Below are positions 27,552-36,300 of a DNA stretch of 64,000 nt, piece after piece. The position numbers and the translations under genes were made by a program. The notes beneath the pieces were generated by a model. It was not told where the DNA came from. It was given only the letters and a program-made list of their open reading frames with translations, and searched no databases. Source of the stretch: UBA5072 sp963822145 (GTDB taxonomy: Bacteria; Bacteroidota; Bacteroidia; Bacteroidales; UBA10428); NCBI GenBank assembly GCA_963822145.1, contig CAWGGG010000002.1, forward strand, positions 186,001-250,000, in the 5' to 3' direction. How positions within the stretch are numbered: position 1 is the first letter of the stretch; each line of letters begins with the position of its first letter.

Positions 27552-28886
27552 ATGAAACTTTGGGACAAGGACATAGCGACCGATAAGCTGATTGAGCAAT
27601 TCACGGTGGGCAAGGACCGCGAACTCGACCTGCTGCTGGCCCGTTACGATGTACTGGGATCCATGGCCCATATCATGATGCTCGAAAGTATCGGTCTGCT
27701 TACAGCGGCTGAACGTCTGGAACTGCACCGCGAGCTTATCGCCATACACGGGATGATTTTGCAGGGCGGGTTCATCATCGAAAAGGGGGTTGAAGATGTC
27801 CATTCCCAGGTGGAACTCTTGCTTACCCGCAAACTGGGGGACATTGGGAAAAAGATCCATTCAGCCCGGTCGCGCAACGACCAGGTATTGCTCGATATCA
27901 AGCTGTTCATCCGCGACGCTTTGCACCGCGTAGTGGAAAATGTGAACAGCCTCTTTCAGTTACTGATCCTCCAGAGTGAAAAGCACAAAGATTTGCTGAT
28001 CCCCGGTTATACGCACCTTCAGGTGGCCATGCCTTCATCCTTCGGGCTCTGGTTTGGCGCGTTTGCCGAGTGTCTTACCGATGATCTGCAGATCCTGCTC
28101 GCTGCCTACAGGATTGCAGATCAGAACCCGCTGGGTTCTGCAGCAGGATATGGCTCATCCTTCCCGATCAACCGGCAGCTGACCACGGATTTGCTCGGCT
28201 TCGAGAACATGCATGTTAACGTGATCAATGCGCAGATGAGCCGCGGCAAAACCGAGCGGACCACGGCCTATGCCCTGTCTTCCCTGGCCGGCACCCTGTC
28301 GAAAATGGCCGGGGATATCTGCCTTTTCGCGAGCCAGAATTTCGGGTTCCTCACCCTCCCGGAGGAGCTTACCACAGGTTCAAGCATCATGCCCCACAAA
28401 AAGAATCCGGACGTGTTTGAAATCATCCGGGCAAAATGCAATAAAATTCAGGCCCTGCCCAACGAGATCGACCACATCTGGATCAACCTGACTACGGGAT
28501 ATTTCAGGGACATGCAGATCATCAAGGAATCCTTCCTGCCTGTTTTTGAAGAACTGGATCATTGTATCAGCATGCTTGCCTATGCTATCGCGAAAGTGGT
28601 GCCTGCAACTGACATTCTTGAAAACGATAAGTATCAATATATCTTCTCAGTAGAGGAAGTAAATAAACTTGTTCTTGAAGGTATGCCTTTCCGGGAAGCC
28701 TATAAGACTGTGGCAAAAATGATCCGGGAGGGGCGTTACCACCCCAATCATGCCGTGCTGCATACCCATGAAGGCAGCATCGGAAACCTCTGCAATGACA
28801 GGATTGCCCGAAAGCTGGAGATGCTGTTGCAGCAATTCCGTTTTGAACGAAAAGACCAGGCATACCTGCGTTTATTATCCCTGTAG
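27552..28886 (+). CDS. argH: Argininosuccinate lyase
   Basis: ArgH cleaves argininosuccinate into arginine and fumarate. The fumarase/aspartase signature GSSIMPHKKNPDVFE is at about residues 276-290. The conserved blocks KIHSARSRNDQ and GYTHLQVAMPSSFG are present. At 444 residues it is complete. It ends 1 bp before the degenerate proB copy, so it is in the same operon. Confidence 0.96.
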   Translation: MKLWDKDIATDKLIEQFTVGKDRELDLLLARYDVLGSMAHIMMLESIGLLTAAERLELHRELIAIHGMILQGGFIIEKGVEDVHSQVELLLTRKLGDIGKKIHSARSRNDQVLLDIKLFIRDALHRVVENVNSLFQLLILQSEKHKDLLIPGYTHLQVAMPSSFGLWFGAFAECLTDDLQILLAAYRIADQNPLGSAAGYGSSFPINRQLTTDLLGFENMHVNVINAQMSRGKTERTTAYALSSLAGTLSKMAGDICLFASQNFGFLTLPEELTTGSSIMPHKKNPDVFEIIRAKCNKIQALPNEIDHIWINLTTGYFRDMQIIKESFLPVFEELDHCISMLAYAIAKVVPATDILENDKYQYIFSVEEVNKLVLEGMPFREAYKTVAKMIREGRYHPNHAVLHTHEGSIGNLCNDRIARKLEMLLQQFRFERKDQAYLRLLSL

Positions 28887-28887
28887 T

Positions 28888-29568
28888 ATGGAGATGGAAA
28901 AACAAACCATAGTGATCAGGGTGGAGATATCAACCCTGCTGGGCCAGAATGGCAAGGTCAGCCGGAAAAAAATGGACAGGCTTGCGATGGTGATTACGAA
29001 TCTCCACAACAGTGGCATGCATGTGCTGGTGGTTTCTTCCGGCGCCATTATCCTGGGCTCTGAAAAGCTCAAGCTGCCGCAGCTTCCCGACACGCAGCTC
29101 GATATGCAGGCAACGGCTGCCGTTGGCCAGGCGGAGCTGATGCGCTGGTACCAGCGCTCTTTTGATGAATATGGCCAGATCGTAGCCCAGGTTTTGCTGA
29201 CCAGCGATATCATTGCCTATCCCCAGCGGGTGGAGAATACCCGGAACACTTTCAATACCTTGTTGGAGATGAGCATCATTCCCATAATCAATGAGAATGA
29301 CCCAGTATCCACTTCAGATATTGAATTTGATGATAATTATCCCCTGGCGCTTATTGTTGCACAGATCGCCAGGGCTGATTTCATCGTCATTAAAATGGAA
29401 ATGAACGGAAAATACCTGATCGTTCCCGGGAACAACCTGGCTGCCATGGTGGTGGACGGAGAGAACGAGCTGCAGGAAAAACTCGAATCCTGCTGTCACG
29501 TCATGATGAACGGCAGGGTTTCAGGTGAGCTGGATTTTCCGGCTTCCATAGGTGAAATTGTATTTTAA
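28888..29568 (+). CDS. Degenerate glutamate 5-kinase paralogue (likely pseudoenzyme)
   Basis: At 226 residues it aligns throughout with the neighbouring ProB (VVSSGAI, AAVGQAELM, IIPIINENDP) and so belongs to the amino-acid kinase family. The phosphate-binding VVKIGTS of ProB reads VIRVEIS here (K to R, G to E). The GDNDTLSA substrate loop reads DDNYPLAL, the DGLYSADPR segment is replaced, and the TGGMVTK block with its lysine is deleted. The frame is intact, which argues against a decaying pseudogene and for a retained non-catalytic role, perhaps a partner or regulator of ProB. It starts at ATG 28888, 2 nt after the argH stop, and runs to within about 10 nt of the proB start. Confidence 0.75.
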   Translation: MEMEKQTIVIRVEISTLLGQNGKVSRKKMDRLAMVITNLHNSGMHVLVVSSGAIILGSEKLKLPQLPDTQLDMQATAAVGQAELMRWYQRSFDEYGQIVAQVLLTSDIIAYPQRVENTRNTFNTLLEMSIIPIINENDPVSTSDIEFDDNYPLALIVAQIARADFIVIKMEMNGKYLIVPGNNLAAMVVDGENELQEKLESCCHVMMNGRVSGELDFPASIGEIVF

Positions 29569-29578
29569 CCAGAGGGAC

Positions 29579-30415
29579 ATGTTGAAGGATATCTATATGG
29601 ATTACAGAGAAGCATTAAAGGACAAGCGCCGGATTGTGGTGAAGATTGGAACCTCTTCTCTTTCTTACCCGAACGGGAGGATGAATTTTCACAGTATTGA
29701 AAAGCTGGCTTATGTGCTGAGCGCGATCCGCCAGCGGGGAGTGCAGGTTATCCTGGTCACCTCTGGCGCTATTGGCGTGGGAGCGGGCCGCCTTGGACTC
29801 ACAGAGCGACCGAAGGAACTGGCTAAAAAGCAGGCCCTGGCCGCTGTGGGTCAGGCAGCCCTGATGAAAATCTATCAGAAATTCTTCGAAGAGTACAACC
29901 AGACCGTTGCCCAGGTGCTGCTTACCAAGGACGTGGTTACTATACCCGGCGGCAAGCAGAATGCCAGCAGAACCCTGCACAAGTTGCTGGACATGGATAT
30001 CATTCCGATCATCAATGAGAATGACACCATTGCCACCTATGAAATAGAATTCGGTGACAACGATACCCTTTCTGCCATTGTTGCCTCTTTGATTGAAGCA
30101 GACCTGCTGGTGATTCTTTCCGATATCGATGGACTGTATTCAGCTGATCCCCGGACGGTAGACTCCGCCGAGATCATCCATTCCGTGCTTGAGGTCACCC
30201 CCGAATTGGAACAGCTGGCTTCAGGAGCCGGATCCTCCTTCAGCACCGGGGGAATGGTTACTAAAATTACAGCGGCCAAAATTTGTCAGAAAGACGGAAT
30301 AGACTGTTTAATCACCAGTGGATCTGATCCGGCCATTATTTTCGACATCCTTGCCGGAAAGGAAGTTGGAACCCATTTTGTCGCAAACACGAAAAAAACC
30401 GTAAACCATGCATAA
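29579..30415 (+). CDS. proB: Glutamate 5-kinase
   Basis: ProB phosphorylates glutamate to gamma-glutamyl phosphate, the first step of proline synthesis. All key elements are present: VVKIGTSSL, VTSGAIGVGAGRL, IIPIINENDTIATYEIEFGDND, DIDGLYSADPR and FSTGGMVTKITAA. It lacks the C-terminal PUA domain of the E. coli enzyme (length about 279). I use ATG 29579, which has AGAGGG upstream; the frame also opens at 29552 inside the previous gene and has another ATG at 29597. Its 3' end overlaps proA by 8 bp. Confidence 0.93.
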   Translation: MLKDIYMDYREALKDKRRIVVKIGTSSLSYPNGRMNFHSIEKLAYVLSAIRQRGVQVILVTSGAIGVGAGRLGLTERPKELAKKQALAAVGQAALMKIYQKFFEEYNQTVAQVLLTKDVVTIPGGKQNASRTLHKLLDMDIIPIINENDTIATYEIEFGDNDTLSAIVASLIEADLLVILSDIDGLYSADPRTVDSAEIIHSVLEVTPELEQLASGAGSSFSTGGMVTKITAAKICQKDGIDCLITSGSDPAIIFDILAGKEVGTHFVANTKKTVNHA

Positions 30416-31667
30416 TACGGAAGACAGCCTCAGCATGAAAGCAAAGCGGGTGAAGCAGGCTTCCCGTGAACTTGCCCGGATGAGGACCGACCGGAAGAAC
30501 CAGGCCTTGCTGACCATTGCCGGCATCATTGATAAAAACCGGGAATTGATAAAGACGGAAAACAGCAGGGATCTGGCGGCCGGAATAGAAAAGGGGCTGT
30601 CAGCTGCCTTTATCGATCGCCTGACCCTGGATGACAGGCGTATCGAGGGATTGATCCGTATACTCCACGAGGTGGTAAATCTGAAAGATCCGGCAGGAGA
30701 GATTTTTAACATGAATGCCCTGCCCAATGGATTGAAAGTAGGGCAGATCCGTGTGCCTATAGGCGTTATCGGGATCATCTTCGAATCACGGCCCAATGTC
30801 TGCATTGAAGTAGCCGCCCTGACCATCAAATCGGGAAACGGCGTCATTCTCCGCGGCGGATCCGACGCCATCCATTCGAACCTCCTGCTCACAGGGCTCA
30901 TCCGGAAAGGACTTCAACAGGCGGGACTCCCCGAAGATTGTGTGGCAATGGTAGAAAACACCCAGCGTGAATCGGTTTTACAGCTGGTGAAGCTTAAGGA
31001 GTATATTGATGTCATCATTCCCCGCGGCGGACTGGAACTGATCCGTTTTGTGGAGGAGAATTCCGTAATTCCGGTCATCCGCCACGACCTGGGCATTTGC
31101 CATACTTTTGTTGATGCCGCTGCCAACCGGGATATGGCCTTGAAGATCTGCTACAATGCCAAGGTGCAACGGCCCGGCGTTTGCAATGCCATGGAAACGC
31201 TGCTGGTCCACAGCAGCATTGCCCCGGAATTCCTGCCCGGCATGAAGGCCAGCTATGACCAGGCCGGAGTAAACCTCAGAGGCTGCGAAAAAACAAGAAA
31301 GATCCTCCCTGGCATTGAGGCGGCTGTGGAGGAAGACTGGCGCACCGAGTACCTCGACCTGATCCTTTCGGTGAAAATCGTGGAAAGCCTCGATGAAGCC
31401 ATTGATCACATCAACGAATACAGTTCCCATCATTCCGATGCCATTGTGACCGATAGCTATGAGAATGGCATGCGTTTCATCAGCGAGGTGGATTCGGCCG
31501 CCTGCTTTATTAATGCCTCCACCAGGTTCAGCGACGGAAATGAATTCGGACTGGGCGCAGAAATGGGAATCAGTAATCAGAAACTTCATGTAAGAGGTCC
31601 CATGGGATTGAAGGACCTGATGGCACCAAAATACATCATTTTTGGGAACGGCCAGGTGAGAACATAA
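30408..31667 (+). CDS. proA: Gamma-glutamyl phosphate reductase
   Basis: ProA reduces gamma-glutamyl phosphate to glutamate-5-semialdehyde with NADPH. The 419-residue protein has the NAD(P)-fold block GVIGIIFESRPNVCIEV and the active-site cysteine in VQRPGVCNAMETLLVH. The end has STRFSDGNEFGLGAEMGIS. It is the last gene of the argR-to-proA run. An octamer tandem repeat follows before citrate synthase. Confidence 0.96.
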   Translation: MHNTEDSLSMKAKRVKQASRELARMRTDRKNQALLTIAGIIDKNRELIKTENSRDLAAGIEKGLSAAFIDRLTLDDRRIEGLIRILHEVVNLKDPAGEIFNMNALPNGLKVGQIRVPIGVIGIIFESRPNVCIEVAALTIKSGNGVILRGGSDAIHSNLLLTGLIRKGLQQAGLPEDCVAMVENTQRESVLQLVKLKEYIDVIIPRGGLELIRFVEENSVIPVIRHDLGICHTFVDAAANRDMALKICYNAKVQRPGVCNAMETLLVHSSIAPEFLPGMKASYDQAGVNLRGCEKTRKILPGIEAAVEEDWRTEYLDLILSVKIVESLDEAIDHINEYSSHHSDAIVTDSYENGMRFISEVDSAACFINASTRFSDGNEFGLGAEMGISNQKLHVRGPMGLKDLMAPKYIIFGNGQVRT

Positions 31668-31674
31668 TTTTTTC

Positions 31675-31724
31675 ATCAACAAATCAACAAATCAACAAAT
31701 CAACAAATCAACAAATCAACAAAT
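31675..31724. repeat. Octamer tandem repeat (AAATCAAC), about 6 units
   Basis: Five perfect copies of AAATCAAC from 31681, preceded by ATCAAC and ended by AAAT, fill the proA-gltA gap. It ends 10 bp before the citrate synthase ATG. Such an array can change length by slippage. Confidence 0.95.
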
Positions 31725-31734
31725 ATTATCTGCC

Positions 31735-33087
31735 ATGCAACCATTGACTGAATTCATGCAAAAGCTCGAGGAGATTACCGTAAAGGCATCTCAGATCGAC
31801 AAGGAGCTTTTTGAAACTTATAATGTGAAAAGAGGCCTCCGAAACCAGGACGGATCCGGTGTTTTGGTCGGCCTCACCAATATCGGGGACGTTATAGGGT
31901 ATGAAAAAAAGGACAACATGATAACGCCCTGTGAAGGCAGGCTTTTTTATCGCGGTATCAATGTAGAAGACCTGGTGCACGGATTTCAAAAAGATAAAAG
32001 GCATGGTTTTGACGAGACTGTTTACCTGCTGCTCACCGGTAAGCTGCCCGGAAAGGATGACCTGGAAGTCTTTTCCTCCTATATGGCTGGCCACAGGGAT
32101 CTGCCCCACAGCTTTGTGAACCTGATCCTTTCCTTCAGGGGGAAAAACATTATGAATATGCTGGCCCGCTCCGTGCTGGTGATGTACACCCAGGATGATG
32201 AAGCGGAAAATTATTCCCACATCAACCTCCTGAAGCAATCCCTTAACCTGATCACCAAATTCCCGGTTATAGCCGCGTATGTATACTTTGGATTCCGGCA
32301 TACCTATCAACAGAAATCTTTGATCTTCCGCCATCCAGATCCTGAGCTGAGCACCGCGGAAAATTTCCTCTACATGCTCAAGGGCGAGGACTACAGCCGT
32401 CTTGAAGCCGATATCCTTGACCTGGCACTGGTGCTGCATGCCGAACATGGGGGGGGTAACAATTCCACCTTTGCCACCCGCGTGATCAGTTCAGCCGGGA
32501 CCGATACCTATTCTGCCCTTTCGGCCGGACTGGGTTCCCTGAAAGGCTTCCTGCACGGGGGAGCCAACCTGCAGGTGGAGGAAATGCTGAAGGACATCAA
32601 GAAAAATGTCAAAGACTGGAAAGACAAGAAGGAAGTACTCGGGTACCTTCGCAAAATCCTCAAGGGTGAAGCCGGGGACCGCTCCGGAAAAATCTATGGT
32701 ATCGGGCATGCCATCTACACACTGTCGGACCCCCGGTCGATCCTCCTGAAGGATAAGGCCCGGGATCTTGCGGAAACCAAAGGCAAATCCGATGAATACC
32801 AACTCTATGAGCTTATCGAGGAACTTGCCCCGGAAGCATTTGCCAGTTTCAAGGGAGGCAATTCCAAGGTGGTGAGCGCCAACGTTGACTTCTATTCGGG
32901 CTTTGTCTATAAATGCATCGATATCCCCAAGGAACTCTTTACCCCGATTTTTGCCATTGCCCGCATGGCTGGGTGGTGCGCCCACCGGCTTGAAGAGGTT
33001 ACCTTTTCTTCCAGGAGGATCATACGGCCTGCCTATAAAAATGTGTTTGGCCGGGTAGATTACGTACCGCTTGAAGAAAGAATATAA
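31735..33087 (+). CDS. gltA: Citrate synthase
   Basis: The enzyme condenses acetyl-CoA with oxaloacetate at the entry of the TCA cycle. The 450-residue protein shows FYRGINVEDLVHGF, the histidine region LHAEHGGGNNSTFATRVISS, KGFLHGGAN, and GIGHAIYTLSDPR with the second catalytic His. The Asp is in NVDFYSGF. The long N-terminal part is the form common in Bacteroidota. The enzyme supplies 2-oxoglutarate for the gltBD genes that follow, but those have a separate promoter and leader. Confidence 0.93.
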   Translation: MQPLTEFMQKLEEITVKASQIDKELFETYNVKRGLRNQDGSGVLVGLTNIGDVIGYEKKDNMITPCEGRLFYRGINVEDLVHGFQKDKRHGFDETVYLLLTGKLPGKDDLEVFSSYMAGHRDLPHSFVNLILSFRGKNIMNMLARSVLVMYTQDDEAENYSHINLLKQSLNLITKFPVIAAYVYFGFRHTYQQKSLIFRHPDPELSTAENFLYMLKGEDYSRLEADILDLALVLHAEHGGGNNSTFATRVISSAGTDTYSALSAGLGSLKGFLHGGANLQVEEMLKDIKKNVKDWKDKKEVLGYLRKILKGEAGDRSGKIYGIGHAIYTLSDPRSILLKDKARDLAETKGKSDEYQLYELIEELAPEAFASFKGGNSKVVSANVDFYSGFVYKCIDIPKELFTPIFAIARMAGWCAHRLEEVTFSSRRIIRPAYKNVFGRVDYVPLEERI

Positions 33088-33143
33088 TTTAATGAATACC
33101 CTTTAGTATGTGGGTGGATATAGTAAAAATGTAACATTTTCAT

Positions 33144-33151
33144 TATATTTG
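33144..33151 (+). promoter_or_regulatory. gltB: Candidate -7 element of gltB
   Basis: TATATTTG fits TAnnTTTG; no clear -33 TTTG is seen. Transcription would start near 33158 and give a leader of about 158 nt that contains the attenuator-like hairpins. Confidence 0.45.
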
Positions 33152-33223
33152 CCCTCAATGAAAAGGGTCAAATGATAGTATTTTGTAAAAATAATGAGAA
33201 TTTAGCCAAAGCGCGACCAAGTT

Positions 33224-33290
33224 GAGAATGGAAAAGACCAGTATCCCAAACGGCCATTCTCTTATCAACAGGAATGGCTTTTTTTTGTAA
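33224..33290 (+). promoter_or_regulatory. Attenuator-like leader of gltBD
   Basis: Hairpin 1 is GAGAATGG (33224-33231) paired with CCATTCTC (33254-33261). Hairpin 2 is GCCATTC (33253-33259) paired with GAATGGC (33272-33278), directly followed by eight T (33279-33286), a standard intrinsic terminator. The two share 33254-33259 and so exclude each other. A 20-codon frame (ATG 33228 to TAA 33290) runs through both. This is the layout of a transcription attenuator or riboswitch platform upstream of the ammonium-assimilation genes. Confidence 0.6.
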
Positions 33291-33315
33291 TATGAATTAA
33301 ACGACGACCTTTATT

Positions 33316-36300
33316 ATGATCAGTAACGGAATACCGAGAAAGCAGGGATTGTATGATCCTTCAGAGGAGCGCGACAGTTGTGGTATCGGATTTGTCGCCC
33401 AGATAAAGGGGATAAAATCACACGATATCATCCACCGTGGTCTTGAGGTGCTGGAAAACATGTCCCACCGCGGAGCCGAAAGCTCCGACAATGTCACGGG
33501 GGACGGGGCAGGTATTTTAATACAAATACCCCATAGTTTCATTCTGGCCAAAGGCATCAAGGTGCCGGCGGAAGGCACATATGCAGCCGGACTTGTTTTT
33601 CTTCCCCAGGCGGAAAAAGAAAGGCAGGCCTGTGAGACCATTCTTATAGATACCCTGGTGGCTGAAGGGCTGGATGTTATAGGTTTCCGGGATGTCCCGG
33701 TGGACAATTCCATCCTGGGAGAGATCTCCAGGAGCTCAGAACCTTTCATCCGGCAGATTTTCGTGACGGGTAACCAGGAGCAGGATGAGCTGGAAAGAAA
33801 GCTCTACATTGCCCGAAAGCAGGCCGAAAAAAAAGTCCGTGAATCCGGTATGCATAACCGGGAGGCATTTTACCTTCCCAGCCTGTCTTCCAAGATTTTA
33901 ATTTACAAAGGGATGTTCACTTCCCACCAGCTGCGGCAGTATTTTGTTGATTTGCGTGATCCCAAGCTCGAAAGCGCCATTGCCCTGATCCATTCACGCT
34001 TTTCCACAAACACTTTTCCCACCTGGGACCTGGCACAGCCATTCCGCTACCTGGCCCACAACGGTGAAATCAATACCATAAAGGGAAACCGCATGTGGAT
34101 GAGCGCCCGTGAATCGCTTATGAAAACCGGCGTAATCGGAGAAGACCTGAAAAAGATCTTCCCGGTCATCGAACCCGACAAAAGTGACTCGGCCTCACTC
34201 GACAATGTACTGGAATTCCTGGTACTCACCGGCAAATCGCTGCCACACGCCATGAGCATGCTGATACCGGAATCGTGGAACGATAAAAATCCAATCCCGG
34301 AGAGCCTTAAAGCTTTCTATGAATATCATTCCACCATTATGGAACCCTGGGACGGCCCGGCTTCCATTGTTTTCAGCGACGGACGTTTTATAGGGGGTAC
34401 GCTCGACAGGAACGGACTCAGACCTTCACGTTACATCGTCACCAAAGATGATATGATCGTGATGGGTTCGGAAGTTGGGGTGCAGGTATTTGCCCCCGAA
34501 CAGATCAAGGAAAAGGGACGTCTCCAGCCGGGCAAGATCCTCCTGGTGGATACCAAATTCGGGATCATCGTCCCGGATGAGGAAGTAAAACGACAGTTGA
34601 CCGAGCGGAATCCATATTCCAACTGGCTTAAGGAAAACAGGATCGACCTGAGCGACATTCTTGCCAAACAACGGGTACCCACCACCCTGGGGGATGCCCA
34701 CAACCATTTCCTGAAGGTATTCGGTTATACCAAGGAGGATTTTGATGTACTGATCAAGCCTATGGCCCATGAAGGCCAGGAACCGGTTAGTTCCATGGGG
34801 AATGATACCCCGCTGGCTGTCATGTCGGACAAGCCCCAACGCCTTTTCAACTATTTCAGGCAGCATTTTGCCCAGGTGACCAACCCGCCCATTGATCCTA
34901 TCCGGGAGGGCCTGGTCATGTCGCTCACCAATTATATCGGGTCTCTGTCCCGTAACCTGCTTTTAGAATCCTCAGCCCATTGCAAGCTGATTAAATTCCG
35001 CAGTCCGATTGTCACCAATACCGATCTGGGCAAGATCAGGAACCTGGATCAGGACCAGTTCTCTCACCTGGTAATTCCCATGTTGTTTGCTGCAGACGGT
35101 AAAAATCCGGGGGGAACGCTCAGCAAGGCCATTACTGATATGTGCAGGAAAGCCGAGGAAGCCGTCGACAAAGGCTGCAATTTCATCATACTTTCCGATC
35201 GTGGCATAAGTCCCGAAATGGCACCTATTCCCTCACTGCTTGCTGTTTCCGCAGTGCATCACCACCTGATCAACGCCAAGAAAAGGATGCAGGTCGGACT
35301 CATCGTGGAATCCGCTGAACCCCGCGAGGTCAACCATTTCGCCCTGCTGTTCTCCTATGGGGCCAGCGTGGTAAATCCCTACGGGGCCTTCGCCATCATT
35401 GAGAAGCTCTGCGAGACAGGCGAGATCAGGTTTGACTATGTGACCGCCCGGGAGCATTTTATCAAGTCAATTGATAAAGGACTTCTTAAGGTAATGTCCA
35501 AAATGGGTATATCCACCCTCCGCAGTTATCATGGGGCACAGATTTTTGAAGCCATTGGCCTTTCAAAGGAAATCACAGAAAAATACTTCACCGGAACGGA
35601 TTCACGCATCGGGGGGATCACCCTGGATGAAATAGCCCGGGAGGCTTTGATCCCGCATAAGATGGCCTATTCGCCCGAAAGCCAGGACCAGCTCGAACCG
35701 GAAACCCTGGGCATCTACCATTACCGCAAGAATGGGGAACAGCACGCCTGGAACCCGGAAACCATAGGCTTGCTGCAATGGGCTACCCGGACCAACGATT
35801 ATAACAAATTCAAAGAATTCAGTGCCCAGGTGGATTTTGAAAACCGAAAACCCCAGTTTATCCGTGGTTGTGTTAACCTGAAAAAGGGCAACAAGGTTCC
35901 GCTCAATGAAGTGGAACCCGTTGAATCCATCATGAAACGCTTTGTCACCGGTGCCATGTCCTACGGTTCCATCAGCAAGGAAGCCCATGAAGCGCTTGCA
36001 GTTGCCATGAATAGCATTGGCGGAAGAAGCAACACCGGAGAAGGAGGAGAGGATGCATCGAGGTTCAAGCCACAGCCTGACGGCACCAGCACACGAAGCG
36101 CCATCAAGCAGGTGGCATCGGGACGGTTTGGGGTAACCACCAATTATCTGATCAACGCCGACGAAATCCAGATCAAAGTGGCCCAGGGCGCCAAGCCGGG
36201 TGAAGGCGGCCAGCTGCCGGGTCATAAGATTGATACCATAATTGCCGGACTCAGGCATTCAACGCCCGGGATCACACTGATTTCACCCCCGCCGCACCAC

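Noticed and set aside
28750..28887. Extended N-terminus of the degenerate proB copy
   Set aside because: The 46 extra codons overlap argH and do not resemble the kinase family; ATG 28888 gives the aligned start.
31675..31724. CRISPR array
   Set aside because: The unit is 8 bp without spacers and no cas genes are near; this is a simple tandem repeat. The same applies to 39344-39415.
33228..33290. 20-codon frame as an annotated gene
   Set aside because: Too short and without a clear ribosome-binding site; kept only as a possible leader peptide in the gltB attenuator.
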